Origin: Linanthus parryae | Lineage: Eukaryota > Streptophyta > Magnoliopsida > Ericales > Polemoniaceae | Length of the DNA stretch: 64,000 bases | Assembly (NCBI GenBank): GCA_023055425.1 | Contig: JALGPY010000004.1 | Span: 63,759,718 to 63,823,717, forward strand | Reading direction: 5' to 3' | Shown here: positions 10,698 through 22,271 of the stretch, one piece after another | Layout: each line of letters begins with the position of its first letter | Numbering within the stretch: position 1 is the stretch's first letter | Translations under genes and position numbers: made by a program | Notes under the pieces: model-generated | What the model was told of the DNA's origin: nothing | Database searches by the model: none | The model's input: the letters and a program-made list of their open reading frames with translations, nothing else

Positions 10698-11760
10698 CTG
10701 GAACCCCGATGCATAAACTGTGGTGTTGGGTTTCAGTATCAAAACTCGGGATGATCATGTGTGCCCGGCCTGTAACGCCTTGGATCTCACTATTGGTGCA
10801 CATACTTGGCATCCTCAGTTATGAGCTCCTCAATGGCTGCGTCCAAATGTGGTTCTTCCACTGCTGCAACAGCCTTCTTCTCCGTACATACCTTCTTGAC
10901 CAAATCTTAAACAAACCTGGTCTGATTCTCAATTCGATCATAGGCTCCATCTTTTTCTCACATTGTACAGAAAGTTGCCTCTCGCTTCCCTGTCAATTCT
11001 GTCAGTAGTCCCAATGTCAAGGGCATGGTAGAATACCTGTAGAATCTTCAAGTCCCCAAACCAGGTTAGGGAAATTTTTCACCGATCTCATCAGTATGTC
11101 CCATTTATCTACCACAGTCTCTCCCATCTTCTGTTTGAATGATAAAATCTCGCATTGCAGTTTGGTGACTCGAGAGGCGGGGTAGAATATTGTAAGCAAA
11201 TCTGTAATACATCCCTCCCATGTAGTGATGGATTTTGGTGCTCGGGATTCGAGCAAGTCCTTGGCTGTTCCGTACAGACAATACGAGAACATGATCAGCT
11301 TGAGTGCCAAACTTTGTTGCAGTAGTCCTCAAAATTCTCGATAAAGTCATTCAGGTCTTCATCAGCTCTGCCATGGAATGGGCAGTGAGTCTGAATAGTC
11401 TAGATAGTGGAGGGTTTAAGATCAAAGTGATTAGCAGTGATATGAGGCACTACTATAGCAGGCTCATGTCCTCCCGAAAGGACTTCATAGTTCTCCACCA
11501 AAGCCTTTCCAGATCTTTTGTATGTCCTTTGGTTGTTCTGGGTAGGAAAGCCTGCTGCGATCAGCTCCTCGATCTACTGAGTCATTTGAGGTGGAGTACA
11601 AGCCTTGGGGGCAGGTTCCTCATCCATCGTGCTTTCACGGTTTCAGCGTCTCTGGTGTTTGAAAAGCTATTCTGGATCATCGAGTGGCTGCACCAATTCG
11701 CGGGGCAAACCTGGCATACACTAGAAGTTCCTAAAAAATAGAGATCTCAAGAGGAGTGAG
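10698..11760 (-). pseudogene. E2 gag remnant
   Basis: The minus strand encodes LKLIMFSYCLYGTAKDLLES, ITTWEGCITDLLTIFYPASR and FKQKMGETVVDKWDILMRSV (11017-11310 in the main frame). This is the core of the Ty3 capsid domain (LKLFPFSL, W, FFP, FRQ and W positions recognisable). Upstream (11300-11740) is N-terminal gag in other frames. E1 inserted at about 10693-10697 and truncates the rest. Multiple frameshifts are present. It is related to but distinct from E1 gag. Confidence 0.75.
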
Positions 11761-11837
11761 ACAAAAGAAAAATAAAAAAAAAGAAGAAAAATTTGAAAAT
11801 TAATTCTGACTACTAAATAAATCGTTAGAAAGTCCTT

Positions 11838-11856
11838 GGCAACTGCGTCAAGAAAT
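11838..11856 (-). other. E2 degenerate primer binding site
   Basis: TTGACGCAGTTGCCAAGG on the minus strand aligns with TGGCGCCGTTGCCGGGG, the site seen in better form in E1, and sits 5-6 bases inside the LTR end. Confidence 0.6.
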
Positions 11857-13484
11857 TGATTCGCAAATTAGCGTACTATTCGCAAGTATACAAATCAAGT
11901 AATATAGAGAGCATTCTCAACTCAGGTTATCTATCCCACGAGGACTTTTGCAGATTTTCTCAAGTAATCAGTTTTAAGAAGTAGAGTGTAAAAATGAGGA
12001 ATTGGTGGAGTTTATGATTACGAACTAAGTACTGAAAGTAAAAACTGAAAAGTAAATCTTTTTGTGAGATTTTTTCTGAATAATTCTTAAGGTTGTAAAT
12101 CGAGGGTTTGAGAAACTGGAGGTTTTTCCATATTTTTGTTCTTTTTAATATGAAAACACGCAGCAGTTAGTTTATTTGTGTCACGTTAGCGTTGGTTTAG
12201 TTCCCTCTCAGTTCCTACACACTGTCACGATTCTACAGATATTTGGGTCCTGTCGGGTTACCTAGATCTGCACTCTCGTTCTAAGGTTGCTAGAGTTTAT
12301 GACTTATCCTTTCGGCCTCAGTTAAGACCGTTAACAGTTGGTCAAGCGCTCAGTCTAGTCCTATCACCCTTTCTCTGTTATGTCGATCAGGGTAAGGTGG
12401 TAAATTTTGTATTTTCTTCTTAACCCTAAACAGTCATTCTCATGCTCCGGGTTGAGTCTGTAGCAATTCTGGTTCGCTACTCCGTTCATGCATAACTAAT
12501 AAAATCATAGACAGAATTATAAATAAAGCTGTTGATATAAGATCATAAGATCATGAATCCATAGTGAGAATAGAACTAAGTACTGGATACGAAACCCTAG
12601 GTTCATAGAGAACCTAGGTAAAGAGTTTAGCTACTAAAAAACATAATTAGATAAAAATATTTCTGAAATAAAAGAGAGAATGAGATCAAACGGGTGTCTT
12701 GAATTCTGGATCAACTCTTCTGTGCTCTCCGAGGATGCTTGTATTCTCCTTGGGTGTTATTCTGTGTCAAAAACGAGCTCTAGGCGTTCCTTATATAGTG
12801 CTGTAATGTTCAAAAAGACTTCTTAAAATTACGAAACTGCCACTTTCCCTCAAAATTCTGCACGTAATTTTTCTGTAGCTACGAAGACAACTATGTAGAC
12901 AGTACCATGTTTGGCTTCTGTTCTTCAGTTTTTCTCCATGCATGCGTAACTACCTGCATAACTACTGGCAGCTTCGCAGACAGCTATGCAGACATGGTCT
13001 TGTGAGCTTCAGTTTCTGCATTTTTCTCCTCTGCCTACGTAACTACCTGCGTAACTGCTGGTAGCTACGTAGACAGCTACGCAGACAAGGTCATCTTGCC
13101 TCGTCTTTTCCTTCTTTTCTCTCTTCTTCCTCATTGTCTGCGTAATTGCTACGTAGCTACGCAGACAGTTACGCAGACAGTAGCTTGAACAGTCCAACCT
13201 TAGCCAAATTTTGCTTTCTTTTCCTTCCAGCCCCTGAATTGATGCGTAGCTACGCATACAACAGCTTATGTGCTCTTTTTCTGCTCCCTCAGCTCCTCCT
13301 CAGCTCCTCCAGCTTTGTTACCCACAGTTCCACCCGTCCTGTTCCTGCATAGACAACACAAACAAACCCGTGATTAAATCCAAAATTGCAAGAAATAAGG
13401 CAGTTTTTACGAAGAGGCTCAAAGCACTTAGTCGTAAATTTTGAGGCTAAACAAGGCTGGAATCTGGCTAAGACACTCAATACA
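11857..13484 (-). repeat. E2 LTR
   Basis: Read on the minus strand it starts TGTATTGAGTGTCTTAGCC (13484) and ends TTTGCGAATCA (11857), about 1628 bp. A TATATAAGG box lies near 12790-12799, with the CTACGCAG dyad array directly upstream (12866-13257) and transcribed-region sequence downstream. A truncated copy of the same LTR is at 56446-57761 (plus). The first ~140 bp are strongly similar to the LTR start of A (44139). Sequence outside the LTR start looks like the pre-3' LTR region of A, so this LTR is flanked by internal sequence on both sides. Confidence 0.82.
12866..13257. repeat. CTACGCAG dyad array in E2 U3
   Basis: About ten variants of GTAGCTACGCAGACAG / CTGCGTAACTACC occur in both orientations. 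A perfect 16-bp palindrome ATGCGTAGCTACGCAT lies at 13242-13257, and GCTACGTAGCTACGCAG at 13148-13164. The array ends about 70 bp upstream of the TATA box in the element's sense. The same motif is found at 41949-42030 and 56455-56755. Confidence 0.88.
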
Positions 13485-13568
13485 CAAATACCTCTCAAAT
13501 TCTGCTCACAAATAACTCCTCATGGGGGGTTACCACTCCTATCTAGAATCCAGCAACAACTACAGAAT
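13485..13568 (-). other. Remnant of E2-family 3' internal region (pre-PPT)
   Basis: The minus strand TTATTTGTGAGCAGAATTTG followed by AGAGGTATTTG aligns with TTATATGTGAGTACCATTTG / AGGGGTATTAG just before the LTR of A at 44139. It is therefore internal sequence that should precede a 3' LTR, implying the 11857-13484 LTR also served as a 3' LTR. Confidence 0.6.
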
Positions 13569-14156
13569 TGTTCGATTTAGATCCTACAAACTAGTGCATT
13601 AGATTCGTCTTAGTGTCAGCAGAGTGTGAATGATGATTACTTCCAGCAATTCATCACAAAACCGAAGAATTTAACTCAAGAACGAAGTCGGGTTCTTAGG
13701 AGCTTACCCGATTACTGTGAATTTAACCTAGTGTTTTTCCTAATTGGTTTGGGTGTTCAGATCAGTGAGTGATAGGGGGTTCAGGTAGCAGCAACTTCTG
13801 AGTTGGAGAAGAGAGGTGGTTTTAATTGGTGACGGTGAAGGGACTCCAAGTGTTCTTCATCTCTTTAATTAATATAAAAACTTATATGGTTGACTTCTTC
13901 TTCTCTTTGCATGCATGTTGACATCTCACTAGGGATGTAGGTTATACTAGGCAAAGTCTTGGGGGCGGTTTTGTAATTAGCCTGTAATTCTTAACAATTG
14001 TAAATTGACCCCCGCAACTTGATACTATACTGAATTTCACCTCTTAAACCCTGACATTTCTTTTTGTCAAGATGTGTAAAAGTGATATATTAAAATATTG
14101 CCCAAACACTTTACTTTATTGATTTTTATCCCTACAATGATTTTCAGGGTGTTACA
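13569..14156 (-). repeat. Del/Tekay-like LTR, left border uncertain
   Basis: The minus strand begins TGTAACACCCTGAAAATC at 14156, the typical start of Del/Tekay chromovirus LTRs. A CATATAAGTTTTTATATT box follows (about 13875-13895), then a pyrimidine-rich leader and GTAATCGGGTAAGCTCC. A CA end is possible at 13569. The flanking 5-mers at these borders do not match, so this may be a truncated LTR rather than a clean solo LTR. No coding sequence of this element is present. Confidence 0.55.
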
Positions 14157-15472
14157 TGGAGAATGGGACTTCAAGGATTCGGTTCATTTTTTTTTTTTCA
14201 TTTAATTTCTTTAGTGTACACATTTTATCGAGAAAGCAAAAGTTCATCACCTGAGTCTATTCATACTCACATGGTGATGTACCAAAAATGTCTTTTTTAA
14301 AATATCAAGAAAATGAAAGCTCAAGCAGATTCATGGAGGAGTAGTAGTACTATCATCATCTGCACGTGATGAATAATTGAAAGAGATGGGCTTCGACAAG
14401 GATTGTGCTTGTGCTAAAGTAGAAAGGCCCACACACCTCCCATTCCTGAAATTACAAGAACATGACCCATGAATTATACATATGTTTATGTCACTGCAGA
14501 TTAGCATTTTTGTAGAAGTTCTTATAAATTGCATCCTTTTATAGTTGTATCCATCTTTTGCCTTGTTGGATTTGTTTAAGATAGATGACTTATGTGAGAC
14601 TGATTAGGGTTTAAGGAGCCAACAATGTCAGATACTCCAATTTTAGTAAACTCATATTGCATCGTAGATGATATAAATCACTATGCCTTTACATAAAGGG
14701 TAGGAGCATAATTTTTTAGTTTCTTATTTTTTAGGGCGGGTACAATTTTTTGTGATTTTGGATAGAAGGAATATAAATAGACTTCCACCCCTATCTTTAT
14801 TCTTTATTGCAATTTCCACCTTGGAGATCTAGCTTCCAACCACGTTCACGAGCTTGCTCAATTGGAATCATAAGGCTCAGGAGTCTTGCAAACTGGGGCT
14901 TGATAGAAAACAAATACTAACTGATAGAATTCGTAGAATCATTTATCAAGTTTGTTCATTACATGATTGATGAATTATTAAATCTTGAATACCCAATCCC
15001 TGAGTGTCGGGGTGTGCGAATGCATTCAATTTTTTTTTTTTTTTTTTTTTTTTTGGTCATGTATATAGAACATTTTAATACAAACTTATAAACAACAAAG
15101 CAATATCTAACAATCTGAATGTCCCGAGGGTTTGAACCTGGAGGTGAACTTGGGCATTAAAATTCTTACCCCTTGAAAATGCCACGTTTTCAAAATGCCT
15201 TCCAGTTCTAGCAATGAGATTTTGAATTTCAATTCACCCTCTCTGATTCCTTCAGCAAACAATTGATACCATAATATTCTGGATGCTGAATTTGCAGTAT
15301 CCATCAATTTCTTATGGCCTCAACAGTAGTTATATGTGGCAGCTAAGAACTTGTTTTGACCTTCCAATTTTTTACATTGCCCAACTCGGTGTAACATATA
15401 CAATAAATTTTTGAGGAGTAATAACATAAAATTTATAGAACGTTGCAGTCATCATCATAATTTATGAGCATT
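14157..15472. other. Unassigned spacer
   Basis: No convincing gene or terminal repeat is seen. It holds a poly(T) run (about 15030-15054), a 67-codon open segment without recognisable domains (14331-14534, minus) and a short open segment at 15107-15307 (minus). Composition is AT-rich. Confidence 0.5.
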
Positions 15473-15740
15473 GTTTTTCACAAAACTGACCCGGTTGGGG
15501 CCGATAAAAACGGATTAAACCCCCACCGGGAAAGAAATACCAATCTAGTCTCGTTTAGAAACCGATGATACTACCGTCGATTCTTGGCTTAAAAACCGAG
15601 AGTAGTAACGTCGGTTTCCATTTTTCAGATGCCCTTTAATAAAATCGACAGTAGTAACTTCGGTTCTTAATAGCCGATTGTACTACTATCGGTTTCCCAT
15701 CAATGAAACCGATTGTACTAAAATCGGTTCTACACTTAAG
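15473..15740. repeat. MULE left TIR with subterminal dyads
   Basis: The TIR proper spans about 15473-15640. It and the adjoining sequence hold five ~22-bp imperfect dyads of the form ACCGAY-N-GTACTA-N-RTCGGT: about 15570, 15595, 15645, 15673 and 15703. The last two (CCGATTGTACTACTATCGG and ACCGATTGTACTAAAATCGG, 19-20 bp) are the most regular. Such subterminal arrays are plausible transposase binding sites. Confidence 0.8.
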
Positions 15741-16009
15741 CAGATTTCACAATGTTTTACAATCTGCATATCCAGAACTCGTCCAAAACCCTCATATCCA
15801 ACAACACACCAAATTTGTTTTCATCACATAACATTCACATCTAAACTTCTCAATAAAACAGTAATCTTTATATTACATTAAAAAAAAACAAATGTCTATC
15901 GTCTTGTTAAAAAAAAAAAACCAAATGTCTACTTCAAAACACATCATCCTACACTTCAACACTCCCATCTACCTACTATGTACCGCATTTGCGCAGTTTG
16001 GGCACTCTT

Positions 16010-18434
16010 TTACCTTAATGGCTGGGGGACGTCCTCGTCTCTTGGCTTCCGTTTTTTCCTGTAGACGTTCTTCATGGGAGGAGATCCTCTTGGCAACGGC
16101 GGTAGTCCGTCACCGATTGATTCTTGAATCACTTCCGTGACTTGAGACATATCATCTGTCGGTTGCGAGAGATCTACCCCGAGATCTAATGTTGGGGAAC
16201 CACTTGTCCCTACATCACCACAATTAGTTAGAATACAAGATTATATTTAAAAAATGTTAAAAATTATATGAACTTATTATAATTATGACCTACCCTCAGC
16301 TTGCGTGATGATAGTGCTTGGTGGTACTAGACTGGATGTGGTGGTAGCTGGTGGTGGTGGAGTGGATGTGTTTGCGGTGATAGGTGTAGGTGGAGGTGGT
16401 GGTGGTGGAGGAGTGGATGTGGTAGTGATGTCGTACTCGGGCTCATCAACGAGAGACTCTACGACCGGACCTGTCTAAAACAACACATCCTACGCCTGGG
16501 CTTGTGTAGCGCCACAGTAGGAACTGCAGTCGTGGGGCTACTGCTGAAAGGAGCATCATGCTAGGTGCCTGCCACCTGTTCCGCTTCCATCACATCAATT
16601 CCCGCCGCCTGCTCAGTCGCGGACCTGCAAATCTCTCGTACCTCTCTTAAGCCTGCCTGGTGTAACTGGACCTCGTCTACTGTCAAATGACCCTCCGCTA
16701 TTTGCCAAACCATCTTTAGTACCTGGAACTATAAATAGAAAAGAGTTGATAATCAAGCAATCAAATATGTAATTGATCAATTAACTTTATGAAATAAATT
16801 ATGTAAGAGTGACTGTGTCTACCAGAATAGTATGATGTGCTCATGAAAAAACCTACACGACTGGCTGGAGGGGTAGGTGGATGTATCAGTAGCCATGTCA
16901 CCCTCCGGTACCACTCCATGTAGGGATCTACTTCCTGCATCGGATCTTGACTGGGGGGCCTCCGACAACATTGCTCAGCATGTCGTTCCACTAGAGAATA
17001 TAAGTCGCGTGCTTCGAAGCCCAGTCCTGCATGGCTCTCCCGTGTCTATCCTCCTTGTGCAGGTCAATGGCGATATCAGGTCTGAGGTATGGTTGTTTTT
17101 GCATGCTGATCACATACGCAATACTCGGTCGGGGAAGTGGTGCTCTACGATAACATAGCATATGAGTGGTGTTTTGGCATGCCATACAGGCTGTCCTGTT
17201 AGACACCCCGCCGGTAGTGACTTCATAACATCTCCTACGTACGGATGCCATACCATCTACATAACATGATTTAGTCAGACACAAGAAAGTATATACGTAA
17301 TTTCAAATGTACTTTTAAACTATAAGAACCTGAGATTATGTCAATCTGTCAAGCTAATCTCTGTAGTGTCTGAGGTTGTGGACCATGATGTAGACGGAGT
17401 GACTCGCCCATCGTCTCCCACGTGGGTTCGTAGATATGTCGTACTGGCCACAGAGCTGTGCACTGTCAACAATGGGGGGGGGGGAGAAAGTGATATGCTC
17501 CCACGCCCATAACTGTAACAAATGAAATTGTGAGTCAAATAAAGTATTTAAATAAGATCAATGCTCTTATAAGATATTTTGTATACCTGAACTACTGCCA
17601 AGCAACCGCCAATCTGGATAACACCCGATGGAGTGGCAGAGCATAAATGTCGGTAGAGGTATGCTATAATCCCCCCACGCATGTCTCCCACAATCTTCCA
17701 AGTTCTCAAGATGATGCAGAAGAAATAGTGGAACGTGGGTGGCCTTTTTGTTCACCATGACGTACAATCCTAACATGTACATGATCACCGGCTGAGCCTG
17801 CCGAGTGACCTCCTCATTAGTGGCCTGTACTGGTAGAATCTGAAACCCATCGAGCAACCACTTGTTTGAAATCATCAATCCACTCCATAACGGCTTCACA
17901 GCCGGTGGTGAACTACCCAACAGTCGAGTAAACAACTCAACGCACTCGACCTTACTCAGATCTCGTCCGGTTATTGCACCACCATCAACGCACAACGCAA
18001 TCAAGACACCCATATCATGCAGGGTGATAGTCGCCTCGCCGGTCGGTCAATGGAACGAATGTGTCTCTACCCTCCATCTCTCGATCATGGATGTCACTAG
18101 GGGATGATCAATCTCCACATAGCCAAGCCTGTATGCCCCATAGAATCCTGCCACGCGTAACTTCTCAAGCACACATTGATCTAACTCCGGTCTATTCTTG
18201 AACAGTGGCATACCTCTGTGGCGGCATTGTATAACATCCTCTGCCTGCATAACGAATTAATAATATTAGAATACATATGAGGCAGTTGTATAAATAATTT
18301 TACGGGAAATAAAGCATTGAACGTACCCATGTCTCCCATATCTTTGCAGACCGATGCTCACACTGTAATTATAGGAGTGTGTCAATCCCTGACCCTGGAT
18401 CGAGTGTAACCTGAGTGCCAGTAGGGTCGTCCAT
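16010..18434 (-). pseudogene. Plant mobile domain (PMD) protein gene in the MULE
   Basis: The start MDDPTGTQVTLDPGSG is at 18434, followed by HRSAKIWETW, the usual N-terminus of PMD (aminotransferase-like) proteins, interrupted by one TAA at 18369-18371. A donor at 18326 and an acceptor near 18245 lead to the main exon, with QCRHRGMPLFKNRPELDQCV, then MGVLIALCVDGGAITGRDLS, then AWGDYSIPLPTFMLCHSIGC. Further exons run from about 17512, 17284, 16991 (PYMEWYRRVTWLLI, the typical PMD C-terminal W motif) and 16740. The end is RKKRKPRDEDVPQPLR with stop at 16010. PMD proteins of the MAIN/MAIL type act in silencing and genome stability; the copy in a MULE is a passenger. Exon joins are inferred. Confidence 0.78.
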
Positions 18435-18711
18435 AGTAATGCAAGTACAAAGAATATTCATTAAGCGATATTATAATTCTATGTATAATTCGGCGGCATA
18501 ACGACGTAAAGTGGACATATCCCGTAGCTTCATAACTATGATATTATATAATATAGCCAATCAAAATGCATAAATAAAGTTCAATAAACATGATAGAAAT
18601 AAAGTTGTAGTCTATTACAATATTACAAGAATAATGAAGTTGTTGTCTATTACAGGCATAACAAAGTATTAGGCACCACTTAGAGTCTCTTAATAACTAG
18701 AAAACAAGTTA

Positions 18712-21374
18712 CTACAATATTGGTGAACGTCCCCTAGAGCTAGAACACGAAGGACAGGTGCGCCTATCGTGTTGCTCAGTGTCACATAATCCACACTTTG
18801 CAACGCGCTTCTTCTTGTGATCCATGTGGCTGCGTATACGCCTATTCTGAGCTCTTCCCCTTGTCCGAAGCAGAGTGGAGTTTGGAATGAACGTCCAATC
18901 CCAGGTGGCGGGGGCCAATAAGCTCGAGCCTAAATCGGCATTATTATGTGCTAATAGATTCTAACCCACTGGGCAACATGGAGCCATTTTGACCCAAACT
19001 GCATCCAATCAATGCCTCGGTGTTGACATACAGCTATGACATGGGAACATGGATGGAAATATATTCCCCACTTGCCACAAGAACATGTACATTCTTCCAG
19101 ATTCACAATCTGAATTTTACCCCCGCCAACTCCATGGGAATTGGAAGTCACAGTAAATATACCCCTCTCATAGTTATGCCCTATGACAGTATGTTTTCCT
19201 GCCTTTCCATTTGTTGATGCGCTCGTGGACTTGTGGAGTCACCATTGATCCACTGTTACACAAGTTAGTTCCCTATGAGAAGCATCAAATATGAATTAAT
19301 AAATAGAAAACTATATTTCAATTATTCTAGACATAACTGGATATCTCTTACCAAGTGGTGACGTTCAGCAAAGTATTTGTTGATCCTGAAGTATATGGAC
19401 TCCGCCAAAGCGGTTACCGGTAAAGCCCTTGCGCCCGACAACGCATTATTCGAAGACTCCACCAAGTTGCTTGTAATAATACCGAAGCGTCGCCCACCAT
19501 CATGTGACAACGTCCATTGGTGAAGAGGAATATGTCGAAGCCATTTCTCTGCATAAGTGTCCTGGGCCTTGATGAGCTTCATTTTCACTTCAAATTTTGT
19601 TCGCTAGCATTGGGTTGTCGCTGCCATCATTAAATCTGCAATGGCCGTCTTATTTTGAGATAATTTTTCAATGAGATTGCCCTGAATGTGTCTTATGCAA
19701 AAGACGTGTACAACACCGTATTCAAGTCCCCAACCATTTATGCTATCCTTAACTGCAGCTAAGATACCACCACCTCTTTCTGATATGAGACAAATGTATA
19801 CACGGGATTTCACAAAATACTTTCACAGCTTCGCCAAAAAATACCCCCAAGCTTGCTTTGAATCACCATCCATTATTCCAAAAGAAAGGGGAATATATGT
19901 CCGTTAGCATCAACCCCAATTGCAACCATGTCAACACCTTTATACTTAGCCTTCAGGAACGTGCCGTCAATGGTGATCACTGGCCGACAGTATTTGAATC
20001 CCTCGATGGAGCCACTGAGATCCCATAACATCCCTTTGAAGATATGCGTTCGAGGCACATCGGTGGAAGTAATACAATACTTCACAACAGTTCTGTTGTT
20101 CTAACATTTCATCGCTGCCATGAAGTGGGGCAGTTCTTTGTATGAATCAACCCAAGTACCGAATGCCATCTGTATAGATGTATTCTTCGCAATACAAGAT
20201 TTACGATACAATATTGTCACTTTAAACTGATCCTTCATGTTATGTATGATATCATTCACCTTGTACTATGGGTTATCCTTGATATGACTCATGAAAAATT
20301 TGGCTATGAATCTTGATGAGAGGTTTGGATGATCTAGTCCAATGGAGGCATAGAGGCACGTGTGAGGTCCCTGGTAACGAGTAATCATCCACAACCCTAG
20401 GTTAGACTTTAACCTACCTCTGATATGCCACTTACAACCCTTTTTCTTTGGTCACTTTGCAAGCTGCCACCAACGACTCTTTATTAGATTTTGAGATAAT
20501 CTCCGATGAATAGAGTAAATGGAGACAACATATATCATATGTTCTTTGGTTGGAAAGACAAGTGAAGTTGTTGGCTCTTCCGTTTTTGTCGACCATAAGG
20601 ACCCATACCTGTATTTTTATGGATTCTTGGCACATGCTCTCTCAACCTCCGCCAAATCAAACTCTAAAAAGGAAGCAGACATAGGCTCGTGACAATTTTG
20701 GACATCCACCCCCCGATCCTAATCCCCCTCTGGCTCAGCTGTATCCCCGTCGTTGTCACACAACGGTGAACCAAAAATTAGGTCAACGTCATCATATAGA
20801 TTTCCCGTCCAAACAAGATTCACATCTTTCCCTCACGGTAAATAATGAATACCTAGAGTTCCTATTGTCGTACCGTGATTAGGTTATAGCTCTTGATTAA
20901 TAAGAGGAACCGTGTAGTCAGTGAATTGGGTTTGAACTGATAAACCTGAACCAAGTGGAACTGTGTTATCAGGGAATTGGGTTAGAACCGATGAACATGA
21001 ACCGATTGCCGGAACGCTCTGGTCTAAGCCAATTACACAACGCTGAGGAGACTCAATATCCATTATGAGATGAATAAATAAAAATTACCCAAATCCATGA
21101 TACTCAAGATCACTCTCACACTATCATCGCATTCAATATCCAAGGGCACGTACGGCAACGCGTTAGGGGGAACACTCATCGAAAATAGACAAGTCATCAT
21201 AGCAATACGCCCTAATTGCTTTATGTAATCTTTCCCATTCAAGTTATCATGTAACCGAGCATACATAATGTTTCGATCCATATAAATGACTCGTTCGTGA
21301 GAACGTTCATATCCGACTTCTTCCCCATTCGGTATAACACAATCACCCCCACTTAATTCAAAACGGGCAAACAT
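18712..21374 (-). pseudogene. MuDR-type MULE transposase remnant
   Basis: The order on the minus strand is as follows. First an N-terminal segment (21374-21063, PB1-like position). Then central DNA-binding parts around 20635-20100. Then the DDE core with VITIDGTFLKAKYKGVDM (first Asp, about 19965) and ISERGGGILAAVKDS with VFCIRHIQGNL (about 19700-19800). Then LVESSNNALSGARALPVTAL (about 19420-19480), a SWIM zinc finger CTCSCGKWGIYFHPCSH (about 19060-19110), and a CCHC knuckle CGLCDTEQHDRRTC (about 18745-18800). The usual ISD of the second catalytic Asp reads ISE. Stops separate most blocks, for example just upstream of MKMKLIKAQD near 19589. It would cut and paste the element. The homology is clear and the gene is dead. 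Confidence 0.85.
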
Positions 21375-21664
21375 TTACTCAAAAAAATCCATCATAGGCA
21401 ACTAACTGAACCAAACAAATCATACTTATACATTGTTTTGACATGAATAGATAGCATATAACACCTAATAATAGCCAAATTCTACCTAACATTTCAAAAT
21501 ACTCGGTCAAGTGAAGTAGAATTGAGGGTTCGTTGGGCCAAATAGATAGCATAACCCTAATTGAAGCAATACAAAATTGAAGAAAATCAGTCAAATTCTA
21601 CCTACGATCACGTGAATAGATAGCATAAAACTCAATCAAATATAGCCAAATTGAGCCCAATTGA

Positions 21665-21670
21665 TAGTAC

Positions 21671-21703
<33 letters not shown>

Positions 21704-21779
21704 AAGAAGAAAAAGAAGATGAAGAAGAAGAAGAAGAAGAAGAAGAACAAAAACAACAACAAGAAGAAGAAGAAGAGGA
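21665..21779. repeat. (GTA)n and (GAA)n microsatellites
   Basis: A GTA run passes into GAA/GAT and GAAGAA-CAA repeats just inside the right MULE TIR. The long runs of Ser, Val or Glu in all frames here are repeat artefacts, not a protein. Confidence 0.95.
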
Positions 21780-22025
21780 AGAATTACCTGCACAGAACGG
21801 AGAGAAGAAGAAGAATCGCTTGATTCCGGTGAGGAAGTCGCCGGACAGTAGGCCTACGACGGCAGTGGAGCCTCCTAAATCCGTCGGTGAGGTCGTGGTG
21901 AAGAGCTCCGGTTCTTTGCCCGTCGGAGACACAGAAAGGGGGAGGGTAGGGACAGAGGGAGGGATGATTTGTGGCCAATGAATAAGCATATAGGGTTTTA
22001 AAAGTTTAAGTATGAAACTGATTTT

Positions 22026-22271
22026 ACCACTCTCGGTTTTTGGGCCAAATAACCGACCATGTTAAAATCGGTTATTAAGAAATGATAGTAGTACTATCGG
22101 TTTTCCTAAGGGCCTGGGAAAGCTAGAAATCGACGTTACTGCAGTCGGTTTTTAAGCCAAGAACCGACGATAGTACCGTCGACTTCTAAACGAGACTAGA
22201 TTGGTATTTCTTACCCGGTGGAGGTTTGATCTGTTTTTGTCAGCCCCAACCGGGTCAGTTTTGTGAAAAAC
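22026..22271. repeat. MULE right TIR with subterminal dyads
   Basis: The inverted copy of the left TIR spans about 22104-22271. Four dyads of the ACCGA...TCGGT type are visible (about 22050 ACCGACCATGTTAAAATCGG, 22082, 22128 and 22157). The order and spacing mirror the left end. Confidence 0.8.

Larger units (their letters stand above)
15473..22271. mobile_element. MULE: Mutator-like element with long TIRs and a PMD gene
   Basis: The left end GTTTTTCACAAAACTGACCC (15473) and the complement of the right end at 22271 match for at least 160 bp with modest divergence. Between them lie two minus-strand gene remnants: an MuDR/MULE-type transposase (18712-21374) and a plant mobile domain protein (16010-18434). 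Long TIRs plus a MULE transposase identify the superfamily. PMD genes are known passengers of MULEs. No clear 9-bp target duplication was found (ATGAGCATT versus TCCATTGCC). Both genes have breaks, so it is probably non-autonomous now. Confidence 0.85.

Noticed and set aside
15030..15200. Possible SINE: poly(A) on the minus strand with a GGTTCAAACCC box B-like word upstream
   Set aside because: No credible box A, the distance from box B to the poly(A) is too short, and no target duplication was found.
21661..21989. Open frames of >100 codons on both strands with poly-Ser, poly-Val or poly-Glu
   Set aside because: They are translations of GTA/GAA microsatellites inside the MULE, not genes.
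15473..22271. CACTA element, because of the dense subterminal repeats
   Set aside because: The ends are not CACTA/G, and the encoded transposase has MULE, SWIM and CCHC features.
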